From positions 1 through 14,384 of the forward strand of contig CALDMI010000074.1 of the NCBI GenBank assembly GCA_937914815.1: a DNA stretch of 14,384 nucleotides, in the 5' to 3' direction. Source of the stretch: an uncultured Clostridia bacterium (GTDB lineage: Bacteria > Bacillota > Clostridia > Oscillospirales > CAG-272). Below the pieces are notes generated by a model. It was given only the letters and a program-made list of their open reading frames with translations. It was not told where the DNA came from and ran no database searches. This document shows positions 1 through 6,225 of this stretch, one piece after another (the stretch's first letter is position 1; every line of letters starts with the position of its first letter). The position numbers and the translations under genes were made by a program.

Positions 1-567
1 GCGCAGAACATAGGAGATAAGCGGATCATTTGTCCTTGTAACAAGCTTACCGTCCGAAAATGTCCCTGCTCCTCCGGCGCCGAACTGTATATTTGTATCG
101 GGGTCAAGAACTCTGGTCCTGAAGAAGCGGTTGACCTCTTCCTTTCTCTCTGTTGCCGCGTCACCTCTCTCAACAACGACCGGGTGATACCCGTTCTCAG
201 CGAGCATAAGCGCGGCGAACATGCCGCACGGACCGGAGCCGACTATAACCGGCGGCGCGGACAGCTTCTCATCGCCATAACTTACCTTTGGAGTTTCCGA
301 TACAAGCGTCGCGATGTTTTTCTCGCGAAGCCTTTCGGTGAGCCTATCGCCGACCGGGACCTTTATCTCAACCGCGACGGTGTATATGAGTGAAACAGCG
401 TCTCTTTTCCGCGCATCGACGCTTTTTCTGTATATCGAATATTCGGCACCGTCCGTTTTCAATCCTGCCGAACGCAGTCTTCCCCCTGCAACGGAAAACG
501 CCTCTTGTTCAGAGGCGTCCGGAGACAATCTGATATTGTTAATCAGCAGGGTCGCAGTATCGCTCAT
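1..567 (-). CDS. FAD-dependent dehydrogenase (COG2509-like), 3' end outside window
   Basis: This is the first 189 codons of a flavoprotein that runs off the left edge on the minus strand. It starts at ATG 567, with GAGGA about six bases upstream. Seen in the translation: a roughly 100-residue N-terminal region, then a Rossmann dinucleotide-binding motif GSGPCG at residues 110-115 inside a hydrophobic beta-alpha-beta stretch, an acidic end of the second strand (VVVERG, 130-135), and NIQFGAGGAGTFSDGKL at 159-175. That last motif is typical of the clostridial 'uncharacterised FAD-dependent dehydrogenase' family (full length usually above 450 residues). The substrate of this family is not established. 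Its start overlaps the stop of the upstream small gene by four bases (ATGA), so it is probably translationally coupled and belongs to the cdaA operon. No defect is visible in the part present. Confidence 0.85.
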   Translation of the reverse strand, partial: MSDTATLLINNIRLSPDASEQEAFSVAGGRLRSAGLKTDGAEYSIYRKSVDARKRDAVSLIYTVAVEIKVPVGDRLTERLREKNIATLVSETPKVSYGDEKLSAPPVIVGSGPCGMFAALMLAENGYHPVVVERGDAATERKEEVNRFFRTRVLDPDTNIQFGAGGAGTFSDGKLVTRTNDPLISYVLR

Positions 568-722
568 CTCATTCCTCGGAGCCCGCGGAGGACGGAAAGC
601 GCCTGCTCTGCGGACGAACTATCATTATACTTCACGATGAGCCATATCAGAATTGCCGCGGCGACACAGCCGATCAGCGACAAAACATTGCCCAGTGTGA
701 CTTTCAGTTTATCGTTTTTCAT
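564..722 (-). CDS. small single-helix membrane protein downstream of cdaA
   Basis: A 52-residue protein is read from ATG 722. An ATG at 770 would extend it by 16 residues but lies inside cdaA. ATG 722 is preceded by GAGGG at a normal distance and sits seven bases after the cdaA stop, so I prefer it. A short charged N-terminus (MKNDKLK) is followed by one strongly hydrophobic segment at about residues 11-31 (LGNVLSLIGCVAAAILIWLIV), then a polar and basic tail rich in Ser and Arg. I do not recognise a family. Its position is suggestive: in many Firmicutes the gene after cdaA encodes the membrane-anchored regulator CdaR (YbbR), which this short protein is not. A role as a membrane partner of CdaA is inference only. 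The stop overlaps the start of the next gene (ATGA), which supports it being a translated gene. Confidence 0.65.
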   Translation of the reverse strand: MKNDKLKVTLGNVLSLIGCVAAAILIWLIVKYNDSSSAEQALSVLRGLRGMR

Positions 723-729
723 ATTTCCC

Positions 730-1587
730 TCAGTTATCCGCATCGGACTTTGAATGAAGAAGTTTTTCATTCAGAAACCTGCGCAATGAATCCGGTGTAT
801 AGTTTCTTGTAAGCGTGCAGTCATACGCCACGGATATTATTCCGGTCTCCTCGGAGACAACAACCGTTATCGCATCGCTCGTCTCAGAGAGACCGATTGC
901 CGCCCTGTGGCGGGTGCCGAGATCACTGTCAATATCCGAGCGACGGGTAAGCGGTAAGAGGCAACCGGCGGCGGCGATACGCCCGCTGTCGATTACGACA
1001 GCCCCGTCATGCAACGGAGCCTTGTTGAAGAAAAGGTTACGAAGCAGGAAGGAGTTGACATCGGCGTTGATTGTTACACCTGTCTGAATGACATCATCGA
1101 GCTTTGTTGTCCGCTCTATCACGATAAGCGCCCCGGTCTTTGTCTTTGCAAGGTCACCCACGGCAAGACACACCTGTTGAACCGCGTTATAGTAAAGCTG
1201 CCTTTTCTTCTTCTGGTCGCTCATAAGCATTATTCCGCTCATCGACCCGGAGCCGAGCTTTTCGAGCGCGTCCCGGATTTCCGGCTGAAAAATGATAACG
1301 ACGGCTATCGCACCTATCTTGAAAATTCCCGAGAAGACATAGTTTATAGCCTGCAGCCTGAAAATAAATGACACAAACCACACGACAACGCATACCGCGA
1401 TGCCCATAAGAAGCGCCCCGGCTTTTCTGCCCCGTATAAAGCGGAAAGTCAAAAACAGCAGGGCCGACAGGAACAATATATCAACGGCGTCACGCGGACC
1501 GAAGTCACGGAACGCTGAAAACAACTCGCGGAATACGGTCGGAATATCCCGATAACCGTACTCGACCGCGGAGAACAAAAAATTCAT
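730..1587 (-). CDS. cdaA: diadenylate cyclase CdaA (c-di-AMP synthase)
   Basis: Membrane enzyme that condenses two ATP into the second messenger c-di-AMP, which in Firmicutes controls potassium and osmolyte transport and cell-wall homeostasis. From ATG 1587 the protein has 285 residues, the usual CdaA length. Hydrophobic segments at about residues 36-50, 57-76 and 88-100 form the N-terminal membrane region, followed by a short linker and the DAC (DisA_N) domain at about 125-275. The two signature motifs are present: DGA at 194-196 (in PLHDGAVVI) and RHR at 226-228 (in GTRHRAAIGLSE), so it should be active. A TTG at 1623 would add 12 residues, but ATG 1587 has AAAGG about nine bases upstream and gives the normal N-terminus (MNFLF...). 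It is first in an operon with the small membrane protein and the flavoprotein. CdaA is often encoded with CdaR and GlmM; neither is visible here. Confidence 0.95.
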   Translation of the reverse strand: MNFLFSAVEYGYRDIPTVFRELFSAFRDFGPRDAVDILFLSALLFLTFRFIRGRKAGALLMGIAVCVVVWFVSFIFRLQAINYVFSGIFKIGAIAVVIIFQPEIRDALEKLGSGSMSGIMLMSDQKKKRQLYYNAVQQVCLAVGDLAKTKTGALIVIERTTKLDDVIQTGVTINADVNSFLLRNLFFNKAPLHDGAVVIDSGRIAAAGCLLPLTRRSDIDSDLGTRHRAAIGLSETSDAITVVVSEETGIISVAYDCTLTRNYTPDSLRRFLNEKLLHSKSDADN

Positions 1588-1626
1588 CGTGAGATTACCT
1601 TTCGATAAAAAACGCACTACCAACAG

Positions 1627-1642
1627 ACGCGCGCTGGCGCGT
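1627..1642 (-). other. short GC-rich hairpin in the cdaA leader
   Basis: ACGCGC and GCGCGT form a perfect 6-bp stem around the four-base loop GCTG. It lies between the predicted cdaA transcription start (about 1656) and the start codon at 1587. No U-run follows it in the minus direction, so it is not an intrinsic terminator. It may simply stabilise or structure the leader. Confidence 0.3.
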
Positions 1643-1662
1643 TAAATACACTTTATAAAGTA

Positions 1663-1691
1663 AGTATATCATACTCCGACAAAAAATGCAA
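1663..1691 (-). promoter_or_regulatory. sigma-A type promoter for cdaA operon
   Basis: On the minus strand a TTGCAT -35 (plus-strand positions 1686-1691) and a TATACT -10 (1663-1668) are separated by exactly 17 bases, with TG one base before the -10 (extended -10). The predicted start site near 1656 leaves a leader of about 70 bases before cdaA. It is divergent from the promoter at 1738-1766. Confidence 0.75.
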
Positions 1692-1737
1692 TCCCCTTTC
1701 AGAAAAATATGTGCATAAGATTTTGAATGTATTTCTA

Positions 1738-1766
1738 TTGACAAAAAGCAATAAACGTGTTACAAT
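1738..1766 (+). promoter_or_regulatory. strong sigma-A promoter for regulator-ABC transporter operon
   Basis: A perfect TTGACA -35 (1738-1743) and TACAAT -10 (1761-1766) are 17 bases apart, and TG one base before the -10 (1758-1759) makes it an extended -10. The start site is expected near 1773, some 45 bases before the regulator ATG. This is close to consensus, so regulation by repression is at least as plausible as activation. Confidence 0.85.
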
Positions 1767-1769
1767 GTG

Positions 1770-1781
1770 TATCAAATGATA
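1770..1781. promoter_or_regulatory. possible operator palindrome at the transcription start
   Basis: TATCA-AA-TGATA is a perfect 5-bp inverted repeat placed over the predicted start site of the regulator-transporter promoter. Such a site would suit autoregulation by the Crp/Fnr-like protein, but it does not match the FNR (TTGAT-N4-ATCAA) or CRP (TGTGA-N6-TCACA) consensus, and short AT-rich palindromes are common by chance. Confidence 0.25.
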
Positions 1782-1818
1782 TAGTTTTAAGAAAAAATCA
1801 TATGAGGCTCGATGTTTT

Positions 1819-2485
1819 ATGAGAAAAACGGTATTCGACTTTCTGCGCGATACTTTTCTGTTTTCTGACATAGGTGACGAAGACATGTCGCTTATGTGTA
1901 AAAAGCGCAATTTCATAACCGAAAAAGGGCGACGAAATATATTCCGCAAGGACATTTGAGCGCAGGCTGTACTTTGTCATGCGCGGAGAATGTCTGGTAG
2001 AGCGCATGAGGCTGAACGGTTGTACCGTTCCGCTGTCAACGGTTGAGCGATACGGTTCATTCGGCATACTTTCCGTATTTGAAAAATCAAATGAATTTCC
2101 GACGCGGATAGTCGCTGTGAGAAACACACGCGTTATCTACATTCCAGAGGGAGATCTGAAGGAACTTATAAATTCATATCCGAAGATAGCCGAAAATGTA
2201 ATCTCATTTCTCTGCGGGCGTATCGTCTTTCTTAACGAAAAAATCGCGGCATATACCGGGGCAGATACCGAAGAAAAGGTAGCGCGGCATCTCCTGCGGG
2301 TATCCGAGGCGCTCGGAACCGACGAGTTTTCGCTCAATGCCCAAAGCGTGGCGCGCGCTGTCGATATAGGACGCGCCTCCGTTTACCGTGCACTGGACTC
2401 TCTTGTCCGGAGCGGCTACATAACTTATGCTGACAGGAAAGTAAAAATAATAAATCCTGACGGAATGAAAGGTATACACAGATGA
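1819..2485 (+). pseudogene. Crp/Fnr-family transcriptional regulator, interrupted by a +1 frameshift
   Basis: Starting at ATG 1819 (GAGG about 11 bases upstream) the reading gives MRKTVFDFLRDTFLFSDIGD and continues to NFITEK, the usual beginning of a Crp/Fnr cyclic-nucleotide-binding domain, but ends at TGA 1957-1959 after 46 codons. The rest of the protein continues in the next frame from about 1922 to the stop at 2483-2485: GDEIYSARTFERRLYFVMRGE (sensor beta-roll), a long dimerisation helix, and a winged HTH at about 2339-2425 (AQSVARAVDIGRASVYRALD). The frames join at AAAAAGGG (1922-1929); removing one base there restores an uninterrupted protein of about 221 residues, the normal family length. 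The cause may be a real mutation, an assembly or sequencing indel in the homopolymer, or recoding. I judge an indel most likely because the downstream part is otherwise intact. It overlaps the binding-protein gene by four bases (ATGA) and probably regulates the transporter operon. The ligand is unknown. Confidence 0.85.
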
Positions 2486-3507
2486 AAACAACAAAAAAAA
2501 TTCTCGCAATTCTCCTCCTCGCTTCACTCGTTCTCATGTCCCTTGCCCTTTTCTCGTGCAAGAATGACACTCCGACCCCGGATGACGTGGGCGACGACCC
2601 AAAAAAAGAGTACACCGGAATGACAATCGGAGTGCTCAGCGGTCCCACCGGAATGGGCATGGCACAGCTTATTTCCGGAACCGCAAGTTCAAATCCCGAC
2701 AATTATAAATTCACCGTTTATTCCGACCCCAGTCTTGCTACGGCAGACCTCTCCGCCGGAAAAACCGACCTTCTCTGTCTGCCCACCAACACGGCAGCGA
2801 CGCTCTACAACCGTGATGAAAGCCTGCTGAAGGTTGCCGCGGTCAACACGCTCGGCTCTCTGTACCTTCTGACAAACGGTATGACAATAAACAGCATAAA
2901 CGACCTTGAGGGACTCACTGTTTACACAAGCGTTGCCGGATCTACAACGAAGCCTATTCTCTCCTACATCCTCGAAAAGAACAGTGTAAACGCCACAATT
3001 GAAATCGCAAAGGACCATGACACGCTCGTAGCGGATCTTGTGTCCGGAGCGGTCACGGTTGCCGTCCTCCCCGAACCGAAGGTAACGGTGGCACTGACGC
3101 AGAATTCCGATTGTAAGGTCGCCCTTAATCTCTCTGCCGAATGGGACAGGATATCCGATTCTTCCCTTACAATGGGGTGCATTGTCGTGCGGAGCGCATA
3201 CCTCGCCGACTTTTCGGACAAAGTCGACGCATTTCTCGAAAAATACCGCGCATCAATCGAGTATATAGCAAATCGCGAAAATACCGATGCCGCCGCACAG
3301 ATGATAGTCGACGCCGGAATACTCCCGAAGCTCCCTGTAGCAAAGAAGGCACTGACAAACCTCTACGGCTCGATAGTTTACCTTGACGGGGACAGCATGA
3401 AGAATGCGCTTGTTTCATTCTACACCGTCCTTTACAACAGCATGCCGCAGTCAATAGGCTCAAAGCTCCCTGCCGACGGCTTCTATTACAATGCCGACAA
3501 AAAGTAA
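2482..3507 (+). CDS. ABC transporter substrate-binding lipoprotein (NitT/TauT/SsuA class)
   Basis: Extracellular binding protein of a small-molecule importer, 341 residues. The N-terminus is a lipoprotein signal: lysines at 2, 5 and 6, a hydrophobic core at 7-24, and the lipobox LFSC with Cys26 as the predicted lipidation site, followed by an acidic, Pro/Asp/Thr-rich linker to about residue 42. The mature part begins with a beta-strand and GPTGMGMAQLI (about 54-64), then alternates secondary structure as in two-lobed periplasmic-binding folds of the NMT1/SsuA type. The class imports sulfonates, nitrate, thiamine precursors and other ligands; I cannot choose a substrate. GAAAGG lies about 11 bases before ATG 2482, and the start overlaps the regulator stop (ATGA). 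Its 3' end overlaps the permease start by 17 bases, so the three transporter genes are one translational unit. Confidence 0.88.
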   Translation: MKTTKKILAILLLASLVLMSLALFSCKNDTPTPDDVGDDPKKEYTGMTIGVLSGPTGMGMAQLISGTASSNPDNYKFTVYSDPSLATADLSAGKTDLLCLPTNTAATLYNRDESLLKVAAVNTLGSLYLLTNGMTINSINDLEGLTVYTSVAGSTTKPILSYILEKNSVNATIEIAKDHDTLVADLVSGAVTVAVLPEPKVTVALTQNSDCKVALNLSAEWDRISDSSLTMGCIVVRSAYLADFSDKVDAFLEKYRASIEYIANRENTDAAAQMIVDAGILPKLPVAKKALTNLYGSIVYLDGDSMKNALVSFYTVLYNSMPQSIGSKLPADGFYYNADKK

Positions 3508-4258
3508 AGCCGTACTGAAAAAAGTTCTGTTCTCGGTACTCGCCGTCGTATTCTGGCTCTGCGTGTGGGAGGTGGCGGCGATTATACTTGCGCGTCCGCT
3601 GATTCTCCCGCGTGTCCCGGATGTTCTTCGCGAGCTTGGCAGAATGTTTTCCGAGGGTGGCTTTGCCCTCACCGTTACGCTTTCACTTTCACGAGTGCTT
3701 CTCGGCTTTTTACTCGGCACTCTGGCAGGCGCGCTCATAGGCACTCTTACAGCGTTCCTGCCTCCGTTTGATATACTTCTGTCTCCGATAATATCGGTAA
3801 TCCGTGCCACTCCGGTGGCCTCTGTCATTATGGTCATATGGGCGCTGATATCCTCCTCCGCCGTGCCGACCGCAATCGCCCTGCTCATGGTAATGCCGGT
3901 GGTCGCACAAAGCACTGCCGCGAGCTTCCGGGCGATAGACCGCTCACTCACCGAGGTCGCAGAGGTGTTTGATTTTTCTCTTGGAAAAAAGATACGCCTG
4001 CTCTGGTATCCCGCATTCACAGAGGTTCTTCTGCCGGGTATTATAACCGCCGCCGGGCTCGCGTGGAAGGCGGGCATAGCCGCAGAGATAATATCTTACA
4101 CAAAGAACTCTATAGGTCGCGAAATTCATGACTCAAAGGCATATTTTGAAACAGAACGGCTGTTTGCGTGGACGCTCACTGTAATAATTCTGAGCCTTAT
4201 CATCGAGAAAATTCTGAAATTCCTACTGAAGAAATGTGCCGGAGGGACTAAAAAGTGA
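3491..4258 (+). CDS. ABC transporter permease (SsuC/TauC-like)
   Basis: Membrane subunit of the importer, 255 residues, the usual length for this family. It shows a Lys-rich start, then hydrophobic segments at about residues 12-34, 60-90, 98-120, 122-145, 178-200 and 224-246, consistent with six helices. The cytoplasmic coupling loop, equivalent to the EAA motif that docks on the ATPase, is seen at 153-174 (LTEVAEVFDFSLGKKIRLLWYP). N-terminal LPRVPDVLREL (39-49) and the VIRATPVASVIMV stretch (103-115) are characteristic of the SsuC/TauC family. The start lies 17 bases inside the binding-protein gene, and the stop overlaps the ATPase start codon (GTGA). Function as homodimeric permease is inferred from the family. 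Confidence 0.92.
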   Translation: MPTKSKAVLKKVLFSVLAVVFWLCVWEVAAIILARPLILPRVPDVLRELGRMFSEGGFALTVTLSLSRVLLGFLLGTLAGALIGTLTAFLPPFDILLSPIISVIRATPVASVIMVIWALISSSAVPTAIALLMVMPVVAQSTAASFRAIDRSLTEVAEVFDFSLGKKIRLLWYPAFTEVLLPGIITAAGLAWKAGIAAEIISYTKNSIGREIHDSKAYFETERLFAWTLTVIILSLIIEKILKFLLKKCAGGTKK

Positions 4259-4851
4259 TAAATATTGAATCACTCGGAAAGCACTTCGGCGACAAGCTGA
4301 TATTTTCCGATATTACCGTAACGCTCCCGGACAGAGGAGTTGTCCGCCTGCTCGGCGACAGCGGCAGCGGCAAGACTACCCTGCTGCGCATCATTGCCGG
4401 TCTTGATCCCGACTATTCCGGAAAAATATTCCGCGATGGTAAAGTATCTTTTGCCTTTCAGGAATATCGTCTTTTCGATTCACTGACCGCTAAAGAAAAT
4501 GTCCTTGCGGTTAAAAATCATACAAACGCCGAGGACGCAGAGAATGCCGCCGACATGTTGCGAAAGCTGCGCTTTGAGGACGCGGACATGGACAAATACC
4601 CCTCCGACCTGTCAGGAGGCATGAAGCAGCGCGTCTCCGTTGCGCGTGCGCTCTTTGCGGGCAGAGATATAATTCTTCTCGATGAACCCACAAAGGAACT
4701 CGACGCGGAGCTTCGTGAAATACTGCTCGGAATGATTTCGGAGGCATCGAAAAGTTCTCTCGTCATTTTGGTTTCGCACATTGACGACGCTCTCTCAATC
4801 CCATGTGTTGCCGAGATAAATCTCAATAACTATATTTCCACTACAAAATAA
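4255..4851 (+). CDS. ABC transporter ATP-binding protein (short SsuB/TauB-like)
   Basis: Cytoplasmic ATPase that powers the importer. It starts at GTG 4255, which overlaps the permease stop. All catalytic motifs are present: Walker A GDSGSGKTT (34-42), Q-loop Gln69 in FAFQEYRLF, signature LSGGMKQR (119-126), Walker B IILLDEP (139-145), D-loop around KELD (147-150) and H-loop His175. It should therefore be active. At 198 residues it is clearly shorter than the roughly 240-260 usual for SsuB/TauB. The segment between Walker A and the Q-loop is compressed and the C-terminal tail after the H-loop is almost absent. The QEYRLFDSLTAKENV stretch corresponds to QEDRLLPWLTVLENV-like sequence in the NitT/TauT ATPases. 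It is the last gene of the operon; a strong terminator follows seven bases after its stop. Confidence 0.92.
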   Translation: MINIESLGKHFGDKLIFSDITVTLPDRGVVRLLGDSGSGKTTLLRIIAGLDPDYSGKIFRDGKVSFAFQEYRLFDSLTAKENVLAVKNHTNAEDAENAADMLRKLRFEDADMDKYPSDLSGGMKQRVSVARALFAGRDIILLDEPTKELDAELREILLGMISEASKSSLVILVSHIDDALSIPCVAEINLNNYISTTK

Positions 4852-4857
4852 ATTTTT

Positions 4858-4901
4858 CCCCTGTGCGAAATCTCTTGAAGCTTCGCACAGGGGATTTTTT
4901 T
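4858..4901 (+). terminator. strong intrinsic terminator of the ABC transporter operon
   Basis: CCCCTGTGCGAA (4858-4869) pairs perfectly with TTCGCACAGGGG (4882-4893) as a 12-bp stem with a 12-base loop, followed by ATTTTTTTATTTTT. It serves the plus strand. The convergent polymerase gene ends at 4906; on the minus strand the same hairpin is followed first by A residues (AAAAATTTATTTT), so it is a weaker terminator in that direction. Confidence 0.93.
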
Positions 4902-4905
4902 ATTT

Positions 4906-6159
4906 TTAATTCTCCGTTTTTTTATCTTTCGACGCCTTTAGCGGATTTCGTATTCCGGCACCCTCTATTCCGATATCTGTATTCATGATTGAGCCGCGGT
5001 TGATAGCCATAGCTCCGTATTTCTGCCTGATAGTATCCATCGCAATTTCTTTCTTTTCGCCTTTTTTGTGATAGATATCTCCGTTCGGAGAAAGCAAATC
5101 TATCTGCTCCGAGAGTTCTGATTTAGACATAAGATTAGAGACTGTCACGGTAAGCATGCGGATAGGTTTGCCCCCCTGCCACGACTTTGCGAGAAGCGAC
5201 TGAGCACATGACGCAATCTCACCTCCGACATCGGTCGGCGGGTCGATAGGAGACTGTCGCTGAATAACCCGTAAAAAGCTGTCTTTTATAGCAAGCTGTA
5301 CAGTACGGCACAATTGTCCCTGGCGGCGAAGTCGCACGCCAAGCTGCTCCGACAAATAATAAATCCCCGTTCTGCACTCATCCGGATTGCGCAGGTCATG
5401 CCTGAATGTAAAACCGTTGCTAATACTTTTTTGCGGTTCCCCGGACGGGGGTGTCACCGGGGTTTCGTCAAGACCATTTGCGTAAGAATACAGCGCCTCC
5501 CCTGCCTTGCCGAAACGGGATACAAGCATTTTTTCGGAAACGGCAGCAAGGTCGCCGATCGTCCTGACACCCATTCTTCCGAGCTCATCGGCGGTCTTTT
5601 TTCCAACAAACAACAAATCTTCAACTGGCAACGGATATACAAACTGCCTGAAATTATCTTCTGATATTACAGTCGTTGCATCCGGCTTTTTGTAGTCACT
5701 GCCAAGCTTTGCAAATACTTTATTAAAGGAAACTCCGACCGATACCGTTATGTTGAGTTCTTCTCTGACATCCCGCCGTATTCTCTCCGCAATATCAAAT
5801 CCGGAACCGAAAAGCAGGCGGCTCGCCGTCACGTCAAGCCAGCTTTCATCTATTCCGAAAGGCTCTATCAGGTCGGTATACCGTGCATATATAGCATTGA
5901 CAGCCTCGGAATATCTGACATATTCATCGTAATGCGGCGAAGCTATCACGAGCCCGGGACACTTTTTCTTTGCCGAAAAAACCGTTTCCGCGGTTTTAAT
6001 TCCGAACTTCTTTGCCCGCTCATTCTTTGCCAGCACAATACCGTGCCTGTCCTCTGTACTACCGCATACCGCCATCGGTACATCGCGATAAGCCGGGTTA
6101 AGGGCGGTTTCAACGGAGGCAAAAAAAGAGTTACAGTCACAGTGCAGAATTGTTCTCAT
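4906..6159 (-). CDS. dinB: Y-family DNA polymerase (DNA polymerase IV-like)
   Basis: Low-fidelity translesion polymerase, 417 residues, starting at ATG 6159 behind a very strong ribosome-binding site (GGAGGGGG). Palm-domain residues for two-metal catalysis are visible: Asp8 in HCDCNSFFASVE and Asp104-Glu105 in FGIDESWLDVT. Phe13 is in the steric-gate position that excludes ribonucleotides. The fingers, a helix-hairpin-helix region (about 182-208, LLFVGKKTADELGRMGVRTIGDL) and the little-finger domain (about 245-345) follow. QIDLL at 352-356 resembles the beta-clamp-binding pentapeptide, placed near the C-terminus before a basic tail. The CDCNS start, with Asn10 rather than Asp, is common in clostridial homologues. 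It lies 66 bases downstream of the histidine kinase and may be cotranscribed. I see no LexA-type operator (GAAC-N4-GTTC) upstream, so SOS control is not supported from this sequence. Confidence 0.95.
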   Translation of the reverse strand: MRTILHCDCNSFFASVETALNPAYRDVPMAVCGSTEDRHGIVLAKNERAKKFGIKTAETVFSAKKKCPGLVIASPHYDEYVRYSEAVNAIYARYTDLIEPFGIDESWLDVTASRLLFGSGFDIAERIRRDVREELNITVSVGVSFNKVFAKLGSDYKKPDATTVISEDNFRQFVYPLPVEDLLFVGKKTADELGRMGVRTIGDLAAVSEKMLVSRFGKAGEALYSYANGLDETPVTPPSGEPQKSISNGFTFRHDLRNPDECRTGIYYLSEQLGVRLRRQGQLCRTVQLAIKDSFLRVIQRQSPIDPPTDVGGEIASCAQSLLAKSWQGGKPIRMLTVTVSNLMSKSELSEQIDLLSPNGDIYHKKGEKKEIAMDTIRQKYGAMAINRGSIMNTDIGIEGAGIRNPLKASKDKKTEN

Positions 6160-6225
6160 TGTCCCCCTCCGTTATCAGATATACCTCGCGCCGCCAATCA
6201 GTGGAGAGACGGCAGAGCTCCGAGC

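Noticed and set aside
184..1371. Plus-strand open frames opposite the flavoprotein and cdaA
   Set aside because: They are antisense shadows of well-supported minus-strand genes and show low-complexity, Ser/Arg-rich products with no recognisable domain.
1922..1929. Programmed -1 ribosomal frameshift at AAAAAGGG
   Set aside because: The second half of the regulator lies in the +1 (or -2) frame, not the -1 frame, and no stable downstream stem is obvious; an indel is simpler.
6160..6225. Terminator or LexA operator between the kinase and dinB
   Set aside because: Only a very short GAGCTC-type palindrome is present, without a stable stem and U-run on the minus strand, and no GAAC-N4-GTTC site was found.
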